A DNA stretch of 64,000 nt from Rodentibacter caecimuris (GTDB taxonomy: Bacteria > Pseudomonadota > Gammaproteobacteria > Enterobacterales > Pasteurellaceae). The DNA lies in assembly GCA_001998905.1 (NCBI GenBank), contig MLAA01000035.1, positions 1-64,000 on the forward strand. Direction: 5' to 3'. Under the pieces are notes generated by a model. The model saw only the letters and a list, made by a program, of their open reading frames with translations, searched no databases and was not told where the DNA came from. Position numbers and translations under genes: made by a program. Positions 29,828 to 38,998 of the stretch are shown piece by piece (position 1 is the stretch's first letter; each line of letters starts with the position of its first letter).

Positions 29828-31234
29828 ATGACTTACTTTTTTGTTTTTCTGCTTCAATCTCTCTTAGCTATTTCAATTTTACTCGGCACATCGTGGGCAA
29901 TAAAACCAAGTATATCGTCGGCAAAAACGATCATTTGGCTAAGTCTTTTCGGTTTGATAAGCGGCATTACGTTGCGTCTCATCTTGCCAAATAGCCAAGT
30001 GGTAAATCTTATCCTTACCACAACTTTTCTAAGTGCATTTTTACTTTTTGCCCTCACTCAATGGATAGCCTCGGCTAAATTAGCCCTGTGTTGGCAATTT
30101 ATCTTAATGCTGATTGCAGGTGCGACTTGGGCGAAAGATCCTAATATCACCGCCCTTACGAATACGGATATTATTAATACTGATTTTATTTTGAACCTAA
30201 GTGCGGTCATTTTGGGGGTCATTTTATGCTTATCGATCTCAGCGTGGATTTACTTTCTACTGAAACAACAACAAAAAACAAAAGGAAAATCCACCGTACT
30301 TTTTGCACTGAGTTTTATGCTTTGGTTCGTCTTAGTGATACCACAGGTGGGAGAATTATTGCTCATTTTGATGAAATTACAACTAATTGACCTTACTAAA
30401 GTACGGTTAAGCTTTGTGGCAAAATCAGGCGCTATTACCATTTGGCTCAATGTAATCTGCCTCATTATAATATTCATAAACTTAGGGGTTTTCATCTTCC
30501 AAACGCACTTTAAACGAACTTTGCAAGCAAAAATTGAGCAAGACCCCATTGAAAAACGCAAAAAATTAGCATTGGTGCAAGTCTCAAAACGCCTGATTAA
30601 TTGGGGAGTATTGGCAATAACTTTTATTGGGGCAAGTCAACTTTATTGGGATCAAGTTGCTTCGCGCCCTCCACAGCTTTCTGAAGCTATACCCGTAACC
30701 CTTGATCAAGCACAACAAATACACATTCCTATTGAACAAGTAAAAGACGGCAAACTTCACCGCTTTGTATGGATTGCTGATGACGGTAAAGCCGTGCGCT
30801 TTTTTATTATTAATCGTCAGCCGAATAAACTCAGCCTCGCAGCCGTCTTTGATGCCTGCTTATTATGTGGAGATCAAGGCTATGTGATGCAGGGTAATCA
30901 AGTGGTCTGTGTGGGGTGTGGTGTACATATGTTCATTCCGTCTATTGGCAAACCGGGAGGATGTAACCCCGTACCTATCGAAGATTGGCAACAAACAGAA
31001 AACGAGATCATTATTCACCGTACTTCGTTGGAAGAAGGGCTAAACTTATTCAGTACTATCGTCGAAATCGACGTGCAGGATCCGATTAGTGGTAAAAAAT
31101 TGAAAAACACTCAAACGGAACATAAATATAGCTACGCAAACCGTACTTACTTTTTTGAAAATGAAAAAAACCTTGAACAATTCCGCAATAGCCCTGAAAA
31201 ATACCTTGGCAACGAAAGCGGACAAGAGGAATAA
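29828..31234 (+). CDS. DUF2318 iron-sulfur/metal membrane protein (FetC-like)
   Basis: A 468-residue membrane protein with about eight N-terminal hydrophobic segments and a C-terminal DUF2318 domain carrying a double CxxC: CLLCGDQGY (~residue 343) and CVGCG (~361), then GKPGGCNPVPI with a fifth cysteine. In characterised relatives it supports the Ftr1-P19 pathway, probably in electron transfer or metal handling. The ATG has no strong ribosome site and is preceded by a 120-base gap. The next gene starts two bases after the stop. Confidence 0.85.
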   Translation: MTYFFVFLLQSLLAISILLGTSWAIKPSISSAKTIIWLSLFGLISGITLRLILPNSQVVNLILTTTFLSAFLLFALTQWIASAKLALCWQFILMLIAGATWAKDPNITALTNTDIINTDFILNLSAVILGVILCLSISAWIYFLLKQQQKTKGKSTVLFALSFMLWFVLVIPQVGELLLILMKLQLIDLTKVRLSFVAKSGAITIWLNVICLIIIFINLGVFIFQTHFKRTLQAKIEQDPIEKRKKLALVQVSKRLINWGVLAITFIGASQLYWDQVASRPPQLSEAIPVTLDQAQQIHIPIEQVKDGKLHRFVWIADDGKAVRFFIINRQPNKLSLAAVFDACLLCGDQGYVMQGNQVVCVGCGVHMFIPSIGKPGGCNPVPIEDWQQTENEIIIHRTSLEEGLNLFSTIVEIDVQDPISGKKLKNTQTEHKYSYANRTYFFENEKNLEQFRNSPEKYLGNESGQEE

Positions 31235-31236
31235 CA

Positions 31237-32568
31237 ATGTTAGCAAGAATGTTATTTCAATCTTGGCGTTTTGGTATTAAGCGTAAATTATTAGCCATTG
31301 TTACTCTTTTCTTGGCTGCCGGTTTGGTCTCTGCCTTGCTTGCGGTTTCTATTGATATTGGTGATAAAATGGCAAAAGAACTGAAATCTTATGGTGCCAA
31401 TATTTTGATTGAACCGGCAAGTAATGCGGCGTTACCGGATGAACTCAATACGAATATTGCCCTTTCCAGTCAAGATTTTATTGATGAAAAAGAGCTACCC
31501 AATATCAAAGATATTTTCTGGCGTAACAATATTGTCGGCTTTGCCCCTCAATTAACGGCAAACGTTAATGTGATAAAAACACCGGAAAAATCGACCGCAC
31601 TTTTGAAATCTGTTTCAATTCTAGGAACTTTTTTCGATCATAACATTACTATTCCTGATGAGGAAGATTATCACACCGGACAACGTATTATCAGCCCTTA
31701 TTGGCAGATACAAGGTAACTGGGTAGACGATAAAGAAGAAAATTGGGGAGAGGAGATTCCCGTGCTTATCGGTACTCAACTTGCTAAACATTATGATTGG
31801 AAAATAGGTGATTCACTTACTCTAAGCTACCAAGAAAAAGATTTTTCCTCCCAAAGAGCAGTCAAAATACAAGGTATTTTAACCACTGGCGGCACAGAAG
31901 ATAATCAGATTGTTATGCCCTTAAGCATAGCCCAAGCCTTGCTTGGTTTGGAAGGCAAAGTTCAATCTGTGAAAGTATCAGCCCTCACGGTACCCGAAAA
32001 TGCCCTCTCCCGTAAAGCTCGAGCCAATACCGATTCCCTCGATGCGGAAGAATATGACCGTTGGTACTGTAGCGCTTATGTCTCTTCAATATCTCATCAA
32101 CTAGAAGAAGCTATTTCCGGTGCGATTGTGCGCCCTATTTGGCAGGTTGCCGCCTCCGAAGGTGTAGTGATCAGTAAAATTCAGTTACTACTCTCGGTAG
32201 TAACACTTGCAGCATTAATTGCAGCAGCAATGGGGATTGCTTCGCTGATGAGTGCTAGCATCATTGAACGGAGCAAAGAAATTGGTTTAATGAAAGCCTT
32301 GGGAGCTTACCAATGGCAAATAGTCCTATTGTTCTACTGTGAAGCGATATTAAGCGCATTAATTGGAGGAGCACTGGGATGTTTAGCAGGCTGGGGCTTA
32401 GCAAAGCTTATTGGAATGACTCTTTTTGGTGTACCACTAAGTTTTGCTTGGATCGTTATCCCTTGTGTACTCGTACTTTCAGTATTAATTGCGCTTATTG
32501 GGACCTGGTTCCCTGCTCATCGTATCGCCAAACTTTATCCCGTTGAGGTGCTTTATGGCAGACAATAA
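31237..32568 (+). CDS. FtsX/MacB-type permease, first of a pair (FetD-like)
   Basis: A 443-residue inner-membrane protein of the FtsX family: one N-terminal membrane segment, a ~200-residue periplasmic MacB_PCD-type domain, and three C-terminal segments with the FtsX signature ASIIERSKEIGLMKALGA. It would pair with the homologous next protein and the ATPase at 33741 as an ABC-type complex of the P19 system. MacB-like complexes act as mechanical transducers, so a direct transport role is not assured. Its 3' end overlaps the next gene by 14 bases. Confidence 0.87.
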   Translation: MLARMLFQSWRFGIKRKLLAIVTLFLAAGLVSALLAVSIDIGDKMAKELKSYGANILIEPASNAALPDELNTNIALSSQDFIDEKELPNIKDIFWRNNIVGFAPQLTANVNVIKTPEKSTALLKSVSILGTFFDHNITIPDEEDYHTGQRIISPYWQIQGNWVDDKEENWGEEIPVLIGTQLAKHYDWKIGDSLTLSYQEKDFSSQRAVKIQGILTTGGTEDNQIVMPLSIAQALLGLEGKVQSVKVSALTVPENALSRKARANTDSLDAEEYDRWYCSAYVSSISHQLEEAISGAIVRPIWQVAASEGVVISKIQLLLSVVTLAALIAAAMGIASLMSASIIERSKEIGLMKALGAYQWQIVLLFYCEAILSALIGGALGCLAGWGLAKLIGMTLFGVPLSFAWIVIPCVLVLSVLIALIGTWFPAHRIAKLYPVEVLYGRQ

Positions 32569-33688
32569 AAGTATGTTTTGGCGATTAATTTTCCGTGCAC
32601 TTCGTCTGCGTTTACAACGGGTGATGATTATTTTCACAGCGTTAACAGTAGGAGCTGGCATTGTTACCGCCATGGCAGCTGTCTATTTCGACATTAACAC
32701 CAAAATGAGCCAAGAACTTCGTACTTTTGGTGCCAATTTCTATATTGGTTCCACAAAGGGCGAAATGATTTCCGTAAACCAAATTGATGAGATTTTACAA
32801 CAAACCCCACAGAAATTAATCACTGCTGCCAGCCCCTATCTTTATGGTGTTACACGTAGCGAATTGGAAAAAATCGTCATTATGGGGGTTCGTTTTGAAG
32901 ATATGCGGGTTTTAGCCCCTTATTGGCAAATTAGTGGTTCAGCAATTAATGTAAATTTCGATGATCGCAATGCCATGATTGGTAAAAATCTTGCTGATCG
33001 GCTCCATTTAAAAATAGGCGACAAATTGCAACTTTCAAAAAATGCGGTGGAAAAACATCAATTTACCATTAAAGCTATTGTAGAAGCCGGTGACGCCACA
33101 GATAATATGCTCATCGTCAATCTTGATTTTGCGCAGAATTGGTTGGAAAAAGAAGGGCTTGCTAACAATGCGCTACTCAATGTCAGAAATGAACTGGGTC
33201 AGGTCGATCAGTTTGCAGAAAATATTATGCAACAATATCAAGATCTCACTGCCCGCCCGATCCGTAAAGTTTCCGCCTCGGAAGGGCAAATTTTAGATAA
33301 AATCAAAGGGCTAATGGGACTCATATCTTTAGTGATTTTAGTGTTGGCTACACTTTGTGTGAACACCACCTTGATCGCGATTGTCGGCGAACGTGCCAAA
33401 GAATTTGCCCTACAAAAAGCATTAGGGGCAAAACAATCGGATATTATTAAACAAATCTGTACAGAAATTTTCATTATCGCAATCTGTGCTATTTTAGTTG
33501 GATTAATCCTTGGCTATTTACTTGCACAAGTTTTAGGTTTAACCGTCTTTAAATCTTACATTGATATGCGTTTACCGGTCTTCCCGATTACCATTGTACT
33601 CTCGTTGCTTGTCGCATTTATCGCTGTCATTATCCCAACCCGCCGTGCATTAAGCATTCAAACGGCGAATGTGCTAAAAGGTGAATAA
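32555..33688 (+). CDS. FtsX/MacB-type permease, second of a pair (FetE-like)
   Basis: A 377-residue FtsX-family protein with the same topology as its neighbour and the cytoplasmic motif AIVGERAKEFALQKALGAKQ. The ATG at 32555 follows GAGGTG within the end of the upstream gene, so translation is coupled; an upstream in-frame start would add residues with no family resemblance. It probably forms a heterodimer with the 31237-32568 product. Confidence 0.87.
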   Translation: MADNKSMFWRLIFRALRLRLQRVMIIFTALTVGAGIVTAMAAVYFDINTKMSQELRTFGANFYIGSTKGEMISVNQIDEILQQTPQKLITAASPYLYGVTRSELEKIVIMGVRFEDMRVLAPYWQISGSAINVNFDDRNAMIGKNLADRLHLKIGDKLQLSKNAVEKHQFTIKAIVEAGDATDNMLIVNLDFAQNWLEKEGLANNALLNVRNELGQVDQFAENIMQQYQDLTARPIRKVSASEGQILDKIKGLMGLISLVILVLATLCVNTTLIAIVGERAKEFALQKALGAKQSDIIKQICTEIFIIAICAILVGLILGYLLAQVLGLTVFKSYIDMRLPVFPITIVLSLLVAFIAVIIPTRRALSIQTANVLKGE

Positions 33689-33740
33689 ATATTAAAGGAA
33701 TGATTTAGAAAAAACTTCTGACAAAATAAAAGAGAAAGAT

Positions 33741-34412
33741 ATGACCCAATTTGTTATAGAAACAGAACATTTATACAAACGCTTCGGTCAAGTTAGCGCG
33801 CTTGAAGACATCAATATTCAAATTAAACAGGGGGAATTTGTTGCTATTATGGGAGCATCAGGTTCCGGTAAAACCACATTAATGAACATTCTAACTGGTC
33901 TAGATACCGCCAGTGAAGGAAAAGTCATTTTAGATGGTATTGATGCCGCTCAATTAGACGAAATCGGTCGCCAACGTTTCCGTGCAGAAAAAATTGGCTT
34001 GGTATTCCAACAATTCCATTTAATACCCTATTTAACTGCACTTGAAAATGTGATGCTTGCACAACATTATCACAGCGTCATTGATGAAGCGACTGCTAAA
34101 TCCGTATTGGAACAAGTAGGACTAGGACATCGTATTGATCACCGACCAAGCCAACTTTCTGGTGGAGAACAACAGCGTGTTTGTATTGCTCGAGCGCTTG
34201 TCAATCAGCCTCCCGTTATTTTTGCCGATGAACCGACCGGTAATTTAGATGAAAAAAATGAGGCATTAATATTGGATTTACTGCAAGAATTAAACCGTCA
34301 AGGCAGAACCATTGTCATGGTAACCCACAATCCAGAACTGGGAGAGCTCACTGATCGAACCATTTATCTTCAACATGGTAAGTTTTTACGAGAGGAACGA
34401 AATGCCTATTAA
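33741..34412 (+). CDS. ABC transporter ATPase (LolD/MacB class, FetF-like)
   Basis: A 223-residue ATPase with Walker A GASGSGKTT (~residue 35), Q-loop VFQQFHLIPYLT, signature LSGGEQQRV and Walker B VIFADEPTGNLD. It belongs to the MacB/LolD/FtsE class and drives the two FtsX-type permeases just upstream. The ATG follows AGAGAAAG. The next gene starts inside its last codons. Confidence 0.92.
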   Translation: MTQFVIETEHLYKRFGQVSALEDINIQIKQGEFVAIMGASGSGKTTLMNILTGLDTASEGKVILDGIDAAQLDEIGRQRFRAEKIGLVFQQFHLIPYLTALENVMLAQHYHSVIDEATAKSVLEQVGLGHRIDHRPSQLSGGEQQRVCIARALVNQPPVIFADEPTGNLDEKNEALILDLLQELNRQGRTIVMVTHNPELGELTDRTIYLQHGKFLREERNAY

Positions 34413-34884
34413 ACTTTTACTTAAATCACTCTGCCTAAGTGCGGTCATTTTCACCACTGTTTCCTGCAAAGAAGAAACGGCAACTATCGGCAGCATTGCT
34501 CCGGAAATTGCTGCCTATGATTTACAAGGTAAACAAGTTAGCCTAAAGAATTGGCAAGGTACTCGATTACTCACTTTTTGGTCAGAAACCTGTGGTCATT
34601 GTATGGCAGAATTAAAAACGTTTGAGCAACTTGATGAAGCCTATCCAAATAAAGTTCAGCTCATTGCCATTAATGTTGATAGTGAAAATATGGATACCAA
34701 AGCGGTCGTCGCTAAACACCAACTCACCCAATCAGTAATTAAAGATCAAATGAAAATCACAGCTGAGAGGTATCAATTAGTGGGTACGCCAACTTCTTTT
34801 ATCATTGATACTAACGGCTATATTCAGGCTAAATTTGAAGGTAAAATTCCTCAGGAAGAATTAGATAAATTATTCAAAAAATAA
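34402..34884 (+). CDS. TlpA-like thioredoxin lipoprotein with CGHC active site
   Basis: A 160-residue protein with a lipoprotein signal (lipobox TVSC, Cys22) and a TlpA/AhpC-TSA domain: SIAPEIAAYDLQGKQVSLKN, active site WSETCGHCMAEL (~63), and the cis-proline loop GTPTSFIID. It would be a periplasm-facing thiol reductase. P19 clusters in other bacteria also include thioredoxin-like proteins, perhaps to reduce the double-CxxC protein or maintain cytochrome cysteines. CGHC is the protein-disulfide-isomerase type active site. It overlaps the ATPase gene by 11 bases. A Hin uptake signal lies in the signal-peptide region. Confidence 0.87.
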   Translation: MPIKLLLKSLCLSAVIFTTVSCKEETATIGSIAPEIAAYDLQGKQVSLKNWQGTRLLTFWSETCGHCMAELKTFEQLDEAYPNKVQLIAINVDSENMDTKAVVAKHQLTQSVIKDQMKITAERYQLVGTPTSFIIDTNGYIQAKFEGKIPQEELDKLFKK

Positions 34885-34901
34885 ACTGTTAAGGATTCTC
34901 A

Positions 34902-35219
34902 ATGAAACCGTTTTACTTATTTCTCACTAGCCTACTCTGCATTTCTTTTTTTGCTCAAGCAGAGATACCTAACGATCCTGATTTCATTAAAGCAGAAAAA
35001 GTTTATAAACGCTCCTGCGCCACTTGCCATGGAAAAAAAGGCGAAAGATCGGCGATAGGTAAATCTAAAATCATTAATCAATTAAAAACAGAAGAAATTT
35101 CAACCGCGCTTTTTGATCGCAAAAAGGGAAATATTATCGGTGCTGGCAATCCGGCAAAGCAGCGTTTAAGTGAAGAAGAAATAAAAGCCTTATCCAAATT
35201 TGTACCAACGTTACAATAA
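34902..35219 (+). CDS. Small periplasmic c-type cytochrome lacking a Met ligand
   Basis: A 105-residue protein with a signal peptide (to FFAQA) and one heme-attachment motif, RSCATCHGKKG, then the class I tail helix LSEEEIKALSKFV. Class I cytochromes normally place a methionine ligand before that helix, often in a GMP-like turn. Here the turn reads GAGNPAK and the mature chain contains no methionine and no second histidine, so the heme may be five-coordinate or use another residue. Last gene of the Ftr1-P19 operon, 17 bases after the thioredoxin gene. It could pass electrons to or from ferric/ferrous iron. Confidence 0.85.
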   Translation: MKPFYLFLTSLLCISFFAQAEIPNDPDFIKAEKVYKRSCATCHGKKGERSAIGKSKIINQLKTEEISTALFDRKKGNIIGAGNPAKQRLSEEEIKALSKFVPTLQ

Positions 35220-35897
35220 ATTTTTTGAAATTTTCAAACTAATTTGAAGTGAGCTTTAATGATACAGCAATCAATAAAAAATCTATCCATCATTAATATG
35301 TTGTCGAAATTATTTTAGTAATTTTGTACCCACCGCCTTTATTCGACCATAAACTGAATTGCAGATAAATGGAATTCTACAAACCTCGTTGTGCGAATAA
35401 ATCATGCTAAGAGTTGCAGGTACAAGTACAACATAAAAGATTTGTATGTGATTTCGAGTACCCCTTCTTTGGCAATATTAATAACAGCATAGACTTTAAA
35501 TAACCATTCTTTGGATAAATCAAGATGTGAGTAAATTAAAAATAACCTTGCTGCAAACGGCGCAGTTCGTAGTTCGGGTTATCTATCCCTGTCAGTAGTA
35601 CAAGTGCTTTACCTGTTGCTTTGTCTAAGGAAGCTTTTATTAAACTAATAACGGACTAGATAAATCGGAGGATTTTGGGCAAACAAAGTACTGGCTCACC
35701 TATTGCTGCCTCTGAGAGATATGCAGCAGCAGTTTGTGGGCTTCTCATTCTTTATCCTTTTTGACCCGTTTTAAGTAGCGCTAAGAGAATTAATTCCGCT
35801 AGCAAGAGATGTGGATTGCGTTTTCATGGTTATTTACAATTATAAATATTATTTTGTATATATCGAATTTACTCAGATTTTTGACCGCACTTTGCTG
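35220..35897 (-). pseudogene. Probable decayed gene, unidentified
   Basis: No intact gene in 678 bases, but the minus strand between about 35750 and 35420 has protein-like stretches in shifting frames: RSPQTAAAYLSEAAIGEPVL, then KATGKALVLLTGIDNPNYEL, then LDLSKEWLFKVYAVINIAKE, broken by stops and frame changes. The composition is less AT-rich than true spacer here. I do not recognise the family. A Hin uptake signal lies at about 35884. Confidence 0.4.
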
Positions 35898-36227
35898 TTA
35901 ATACCAAACGAATTGAACCAGTATCATATACAAACCCGTACCAACAGCCATTGAAAGAAACATATTTTTTTTCCAAAAATGCAAAATTAGGACGACTGCA
36001 CCAGCAATGAAATCCGGTAAACCAAAATGCCCCGATGTGATATCTACATTTTTATAGCAATATATCACCAACATTCCAAATACGGCGGCAGGCAATACGG
36101 TTCCCAAATAATGAACGTATTGGGGGATCGGACGTTTAGTAGAAAAAATCCAAAAAGGCAGCCAACGGGTAAACTGTACGCCTAAAATAGCAATACCGAT
36201 AGTGATTATTTGTTCTGTCAACGTCAT
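35898..36227 (-). CDS. azlD: AzlD-family small subunit of branched-chain amino acid/methionine exporter
   Basis: A 109-residue, four-segment membrane protein of the AzlD family (YgaH in E. coli), which works with AzlC to export branched-chain amino acids and methionine. It overlaps azlC by 4 bases (ATGA), typical of subunits made together. Confidence 0.88.
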   Translation of the reverse strand: MTLTEQIITIGIAILGVQFTRWLPFWIFSTKRPIPQYVHYLGTVLPAAVFGMLVIYCYKNVDITSGHFGLPDFIAGAVVLILHFWKKNMFLSMAVGTGLYMILVQFVWY

Positions 36228-36949
36228 TTTAGACTCTCCAATTTAACCGATAATTTAGGACGCCATAAGCTGAGAAAAAACCAAATTCCAATAAGTGTTG
36301 GAAGTAAAAAATATTCCTTGCCGAAAATGAGTAGTGCTGTAATCGCAATCCCTAATCCCAATAATGAGCTTTCATGTGATTTTTCTTTCATCCAATTCTC
36401 AGCAAAAATCACTAAGAAAAGCGCAGTCATAGAAAATTCGATACCTTTCAAAGAAAAAGGTAAATATTCTCCAAAAACATTACCAATTACCGCACCGAGC
36501 GTCCAATAAATGTGTAAATACAGGCTGACAAAAAACATATACCAGCCTTTATCTAAATGAGGCGGAATACTTGCCATATAATTTAGTGAAAAGGATTCAT
36601 CGACCAACGAACTAATCAAATATTTCCGCTTTTTACCTAAATTAGGAGAGTACTTTTTAAGCATAGAGATGCCGTAAAAAATCTGTCTTGCACTAATAAC
36701 TAAAGTAATTAGTAGCGTATTAAGCGGAGAAAACCCGGTTAATAACGATCCTGCAATGATAAATTCAACCGAGCCTGCATAAATCAGCATTGTCATAAAA
36801 AGCGGAAACCATACGGAGAATCCCAATGATTTCATATATAAGCCGTAAGAGATACTGAGAAATAAAAAACCAGCAACCATTGGCGCACTGTAAGGAAATG
36901 CAGCTTTTGCCGCGACTTTGATCGGGTTATAAGACAACATATTTGACAC
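36224..36949 (-). CDS. azlC: AzlC-family exporter large subunit
   Basis: A 241-residue, 7-8-segment membrane protein of the AzlC (YgaZ) family, with the conserved SISYGLYMKSLGFSVWFPLF and the FIIAGSLLTGF block. With AzlD it exports valine, methionine or related amino acids in E. coli. It starts two bases after metR ends, so MetR and exporter share one mRNA; that favours methionine or homocysteine balance as its job. Substrate is inferred. Confidence 0.9.
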   Translation of the reverse strand: MSNMLSYNPIKVAAKAAFPYSAPMVAGFLFLSISYGLYMKSLGFSVWFPLFMTMLIYAGSVEFIIAGSLLTGFSPLNTLLITLVISARQIFYGISMLKKYSPNLGKKRKYLISSLVDESFSLNYMASIPPHLDKGWYMFFVSLYLHIYWTLGAVIGNVFGEYLPFSLKGIEFSMTALFLVIFAENWMKEKSHESSLLGLGIAITALLIFGKEYFLLPTLIGIWFFLSLWRPKLSVKLESLK

Positions 36950-36951
36950 GA

Positions 36952-37881
36952 TTAACTCTCCAATACAGATAACCCAGGCAAAGTCGAAAAACTTTGGTTC
37001 TTGACAGTTTGATAAAAATCCTCAAGGTACGCAAGGCGTGCATCTTCCTGTCGGATTGCAGCATAGAGATTGCTGTATAAGCCCTCGCTGGTAATTTTCC
37101 GTGCAACAACATAACCTTTTTCTAAATAAGGCAATGCGGCCCAATAAGGTACGGTGGCAATTCCTCTTCGGCTAGCAACCAGTTGAATCATTGCTATAGT
37201 TAATTCGGTTGTTCGGCGAACAGGATTGATCCCATTAGGCTTAAGTACTTTTCGCAATAAATCCAACATATCGTCAGGCACGGGATAGGTAATCCAAGTT
37301 TCTTCAGCAAAATCTTCGGCAAACCAAATGTCCTTTTGAGCAAGGGCGTGATCCTTTGAGCAAATTCCAACCATTTCATAAGAGAAGAGCGGTTTAAAAA
37401 TAATGTCATCATTATTTTCCAACTCAGAAACAATTGCCCAATCAGCTCGATGAGAAAGCAATAAACCTACCGGATCCGTATGAAAGCCTGATACGATATC
37501 TAATTCGACTAAGCTCCAATTTCGCCGAAACTCGTCCATTGCAGGCATTAACCAATCAAAGCAAGTATGACATTCTACCGCAATGCGTAATTCTCCGGCT
37601 TCCCCCTGTTTTACTCGAGCAAGATCTCGCTCGGCATCAAGAACTTTCGGTATAATCTCATTAGCTAAGCGGATCAAACGCTCTCCTGCTGGAGTAAAAC
37701 GCAGCGGACTGCTTTTCCGTTCAAAAAGAGATAATTGGAACTGTTCTTCAATTAATTTGAGTTGATGAGAAAGCGCAGATTGAGTCAAATAAACTTGTTT
37801 GGCAGCAAGAGAAACGCTACCTGTTTGTTTTAAAGCAAGTAGCGTTTTTAAATGGCGCAATTCTAAAAATATTGGCTTCAT
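36952..37881 (-). CDS. metR: LysR-type regulator MetR
   Basis: A 309-residue LysR regulator: N-terminal helix-turn-helix (LKTLLALKQTGSVSLAAKQV, then SALSHQLKLIE) and a two-lobed effector domain. The stretch ECHTCFDWLMPAMDEFR and the overall sequence fit MetR, which activates metE/metH with homocysteine as coinducer. It follows afuC after 62 bases on the same strand and is tightly joined to azlCD. Confidence 0.92.
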   Translation of the reverse strand: MKPIFLELRHLKTLLALKQTGSVSLAAKQVYLTQSALSHQLKLIEEQFQLSLFERKSSPLRFTPAGERLIRLANEIIPKVLDAERDLARVKQGEAGELRIAVECHTCFDWLMPAMDEFRRNWSLVELDIVSGFHTDPVGLLLSHRADWAIVSELENNDDIIFKPLFSYEMVGICSKDHALAQKDIWFAEDFAEETWITYPVPDDMLDLLRKVLKPNGINPVRRTTELTIAMIQLVASRRGIATVPYWAALPYLEKGYVVARKITSEGLYSNLYAAIRQEDARLAYLEDFYQTVKNQSFSTLPGLSVLES

Positions 37882-37942
37882 TAAAATGATTCATTATTTT
37901 TCAAAATAAGATGAAGTCCATAATACACCAAAAAGAGAGGAT

Positions 37943-38989
37943 TTACTCGGGTTTAAGTAAAAATACCCCCTGCTCCGACAACTGGATATAAGCTTCCGTT
38001 AAATTTGGTTCAAAATCTTCAGGTTTTGCATTAATTAACAGTTCCTGCCCTCCCCAATTTGCAATAATTTCCCAGTGGTTCCCCATATAGACTGCACTTT
38101 TTATCGTGCAACGTTGTTCTTGTTGTCCCTCTGTCATTAAATGCACCGATTCTGGACGAATCCCAACTAAACAGTTGCCCTCTTTAATTTGGAACTGCTG
38201 TGCATTCGGTAAAGGAAAAGAAACTCCGTTAATTTCGACCGCACTTTGTTTTAGGTTACCAGTAAAAATACTAGATTCTCCCATAAAATTTGCTAAAAAT
38301 AAGGAATTAGGGCGTTGATACAACTCTTTCGCTGGTGCTTTCTGCATAATTTTACCTTTATTCATCACAATAACTTCATCAGAAACAGCAAAAGCTTCCG
38401 TTTGATCATGAGTAACATAAAGGGAAGTAATACCTAAACGTTGCTGTAATTCCCTAATTTTTTCTCGCATTGAGCGACGTAGATTGGCATCTAAATTACT
38501 CAGCGGTTCATCAAATAATAATACCTTTGGCTTTAATATTAAGGCTCTAGCAAGGGCTACGCGCTGTTGTTGTCCCCCTGAAATTTGATCCACAAAACGA
38601 TCTTCAAAGCCAACTAGATCCACTAATTCAAGTGCTTCTTTTATCCGTTGTTTTCGTTCTTCTTTGCTAATTCCTTGCATTTTTAAACCATAGCCGACAT
38701 TATCGCCAATAGACATATGAGGAAATAATGCATAAGACTGGAAAACAATACAAATATCACGATATTGCACTGATGATTTCGTTACATCTTCACCATCGAT
38801 AAAGATTTGTCCTGAAGTTGGATTTTCTAAACCGGCCACTAACCGTAATACCGTAGTTTTGCCACAACCAGAAGGTCCCAGCAAAGTAACCATTGTGCCT
38901 CTTTTAATAGTCAAATTAAGGTTATCAATAACAGTACTTTGCCCAAATGATTTTGTGATATTTTTTAACACTAAAAAATCGTTATTCAT
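37943..38989 (-). CDS. afuC: AfuC, ATPase of sugar-phosphate (formerly iron) ABC transporter
   Basis: A 348-residue importer ATPase: Walker [10 protein letters not shown] (~residue 37), signature [15 protein letters not shown], Walker [14 protein letters not shown]-switch YVTHDQTEA and a C-terminal TOBE domain. It starts 9 bases after afuB. The family was first annotated as ferric-iron uptake; AfuABC of Actinobacillus pleuropneumoniae imports hexose phosphates. Homologous FbpC/HitC would be the alternative. A Hin uptake signal lies in the TOBE region. Confidence 0.9.
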   Translation of the reverse strand: MNNDFLVLKNITKSFGQSTVIDNLNLTIKRGTMVTLLGPSGCGKTTVLRLVAGLENPTSGQIFIDGEDVTKSSVQYRDICIVFQSYALFPHMSIGDNVGYGLKMQGISKEERKQRIKEALELVDLVGFEDRFVDQISGGQQQRVALARALILKPKVLLFDEPLSNLDANLRRSMREKIRELQQRLGITSLYVTHDQTEAFAVSDEVIVMNKGKIMQKAPAKELYQRPNSLFLANFMGESSIFTGNLKQSAVEINGVSFPLPNAQQFQIKEGNCLVGIRPESVHLMTEGQQEQRCTIKSAVYMGNHWEIIANWGGQELLINAKPEDFEPNLTEAYIQLSEQGVFLLKPE

Positions 38990-38998
38990 TGTTTTTCC

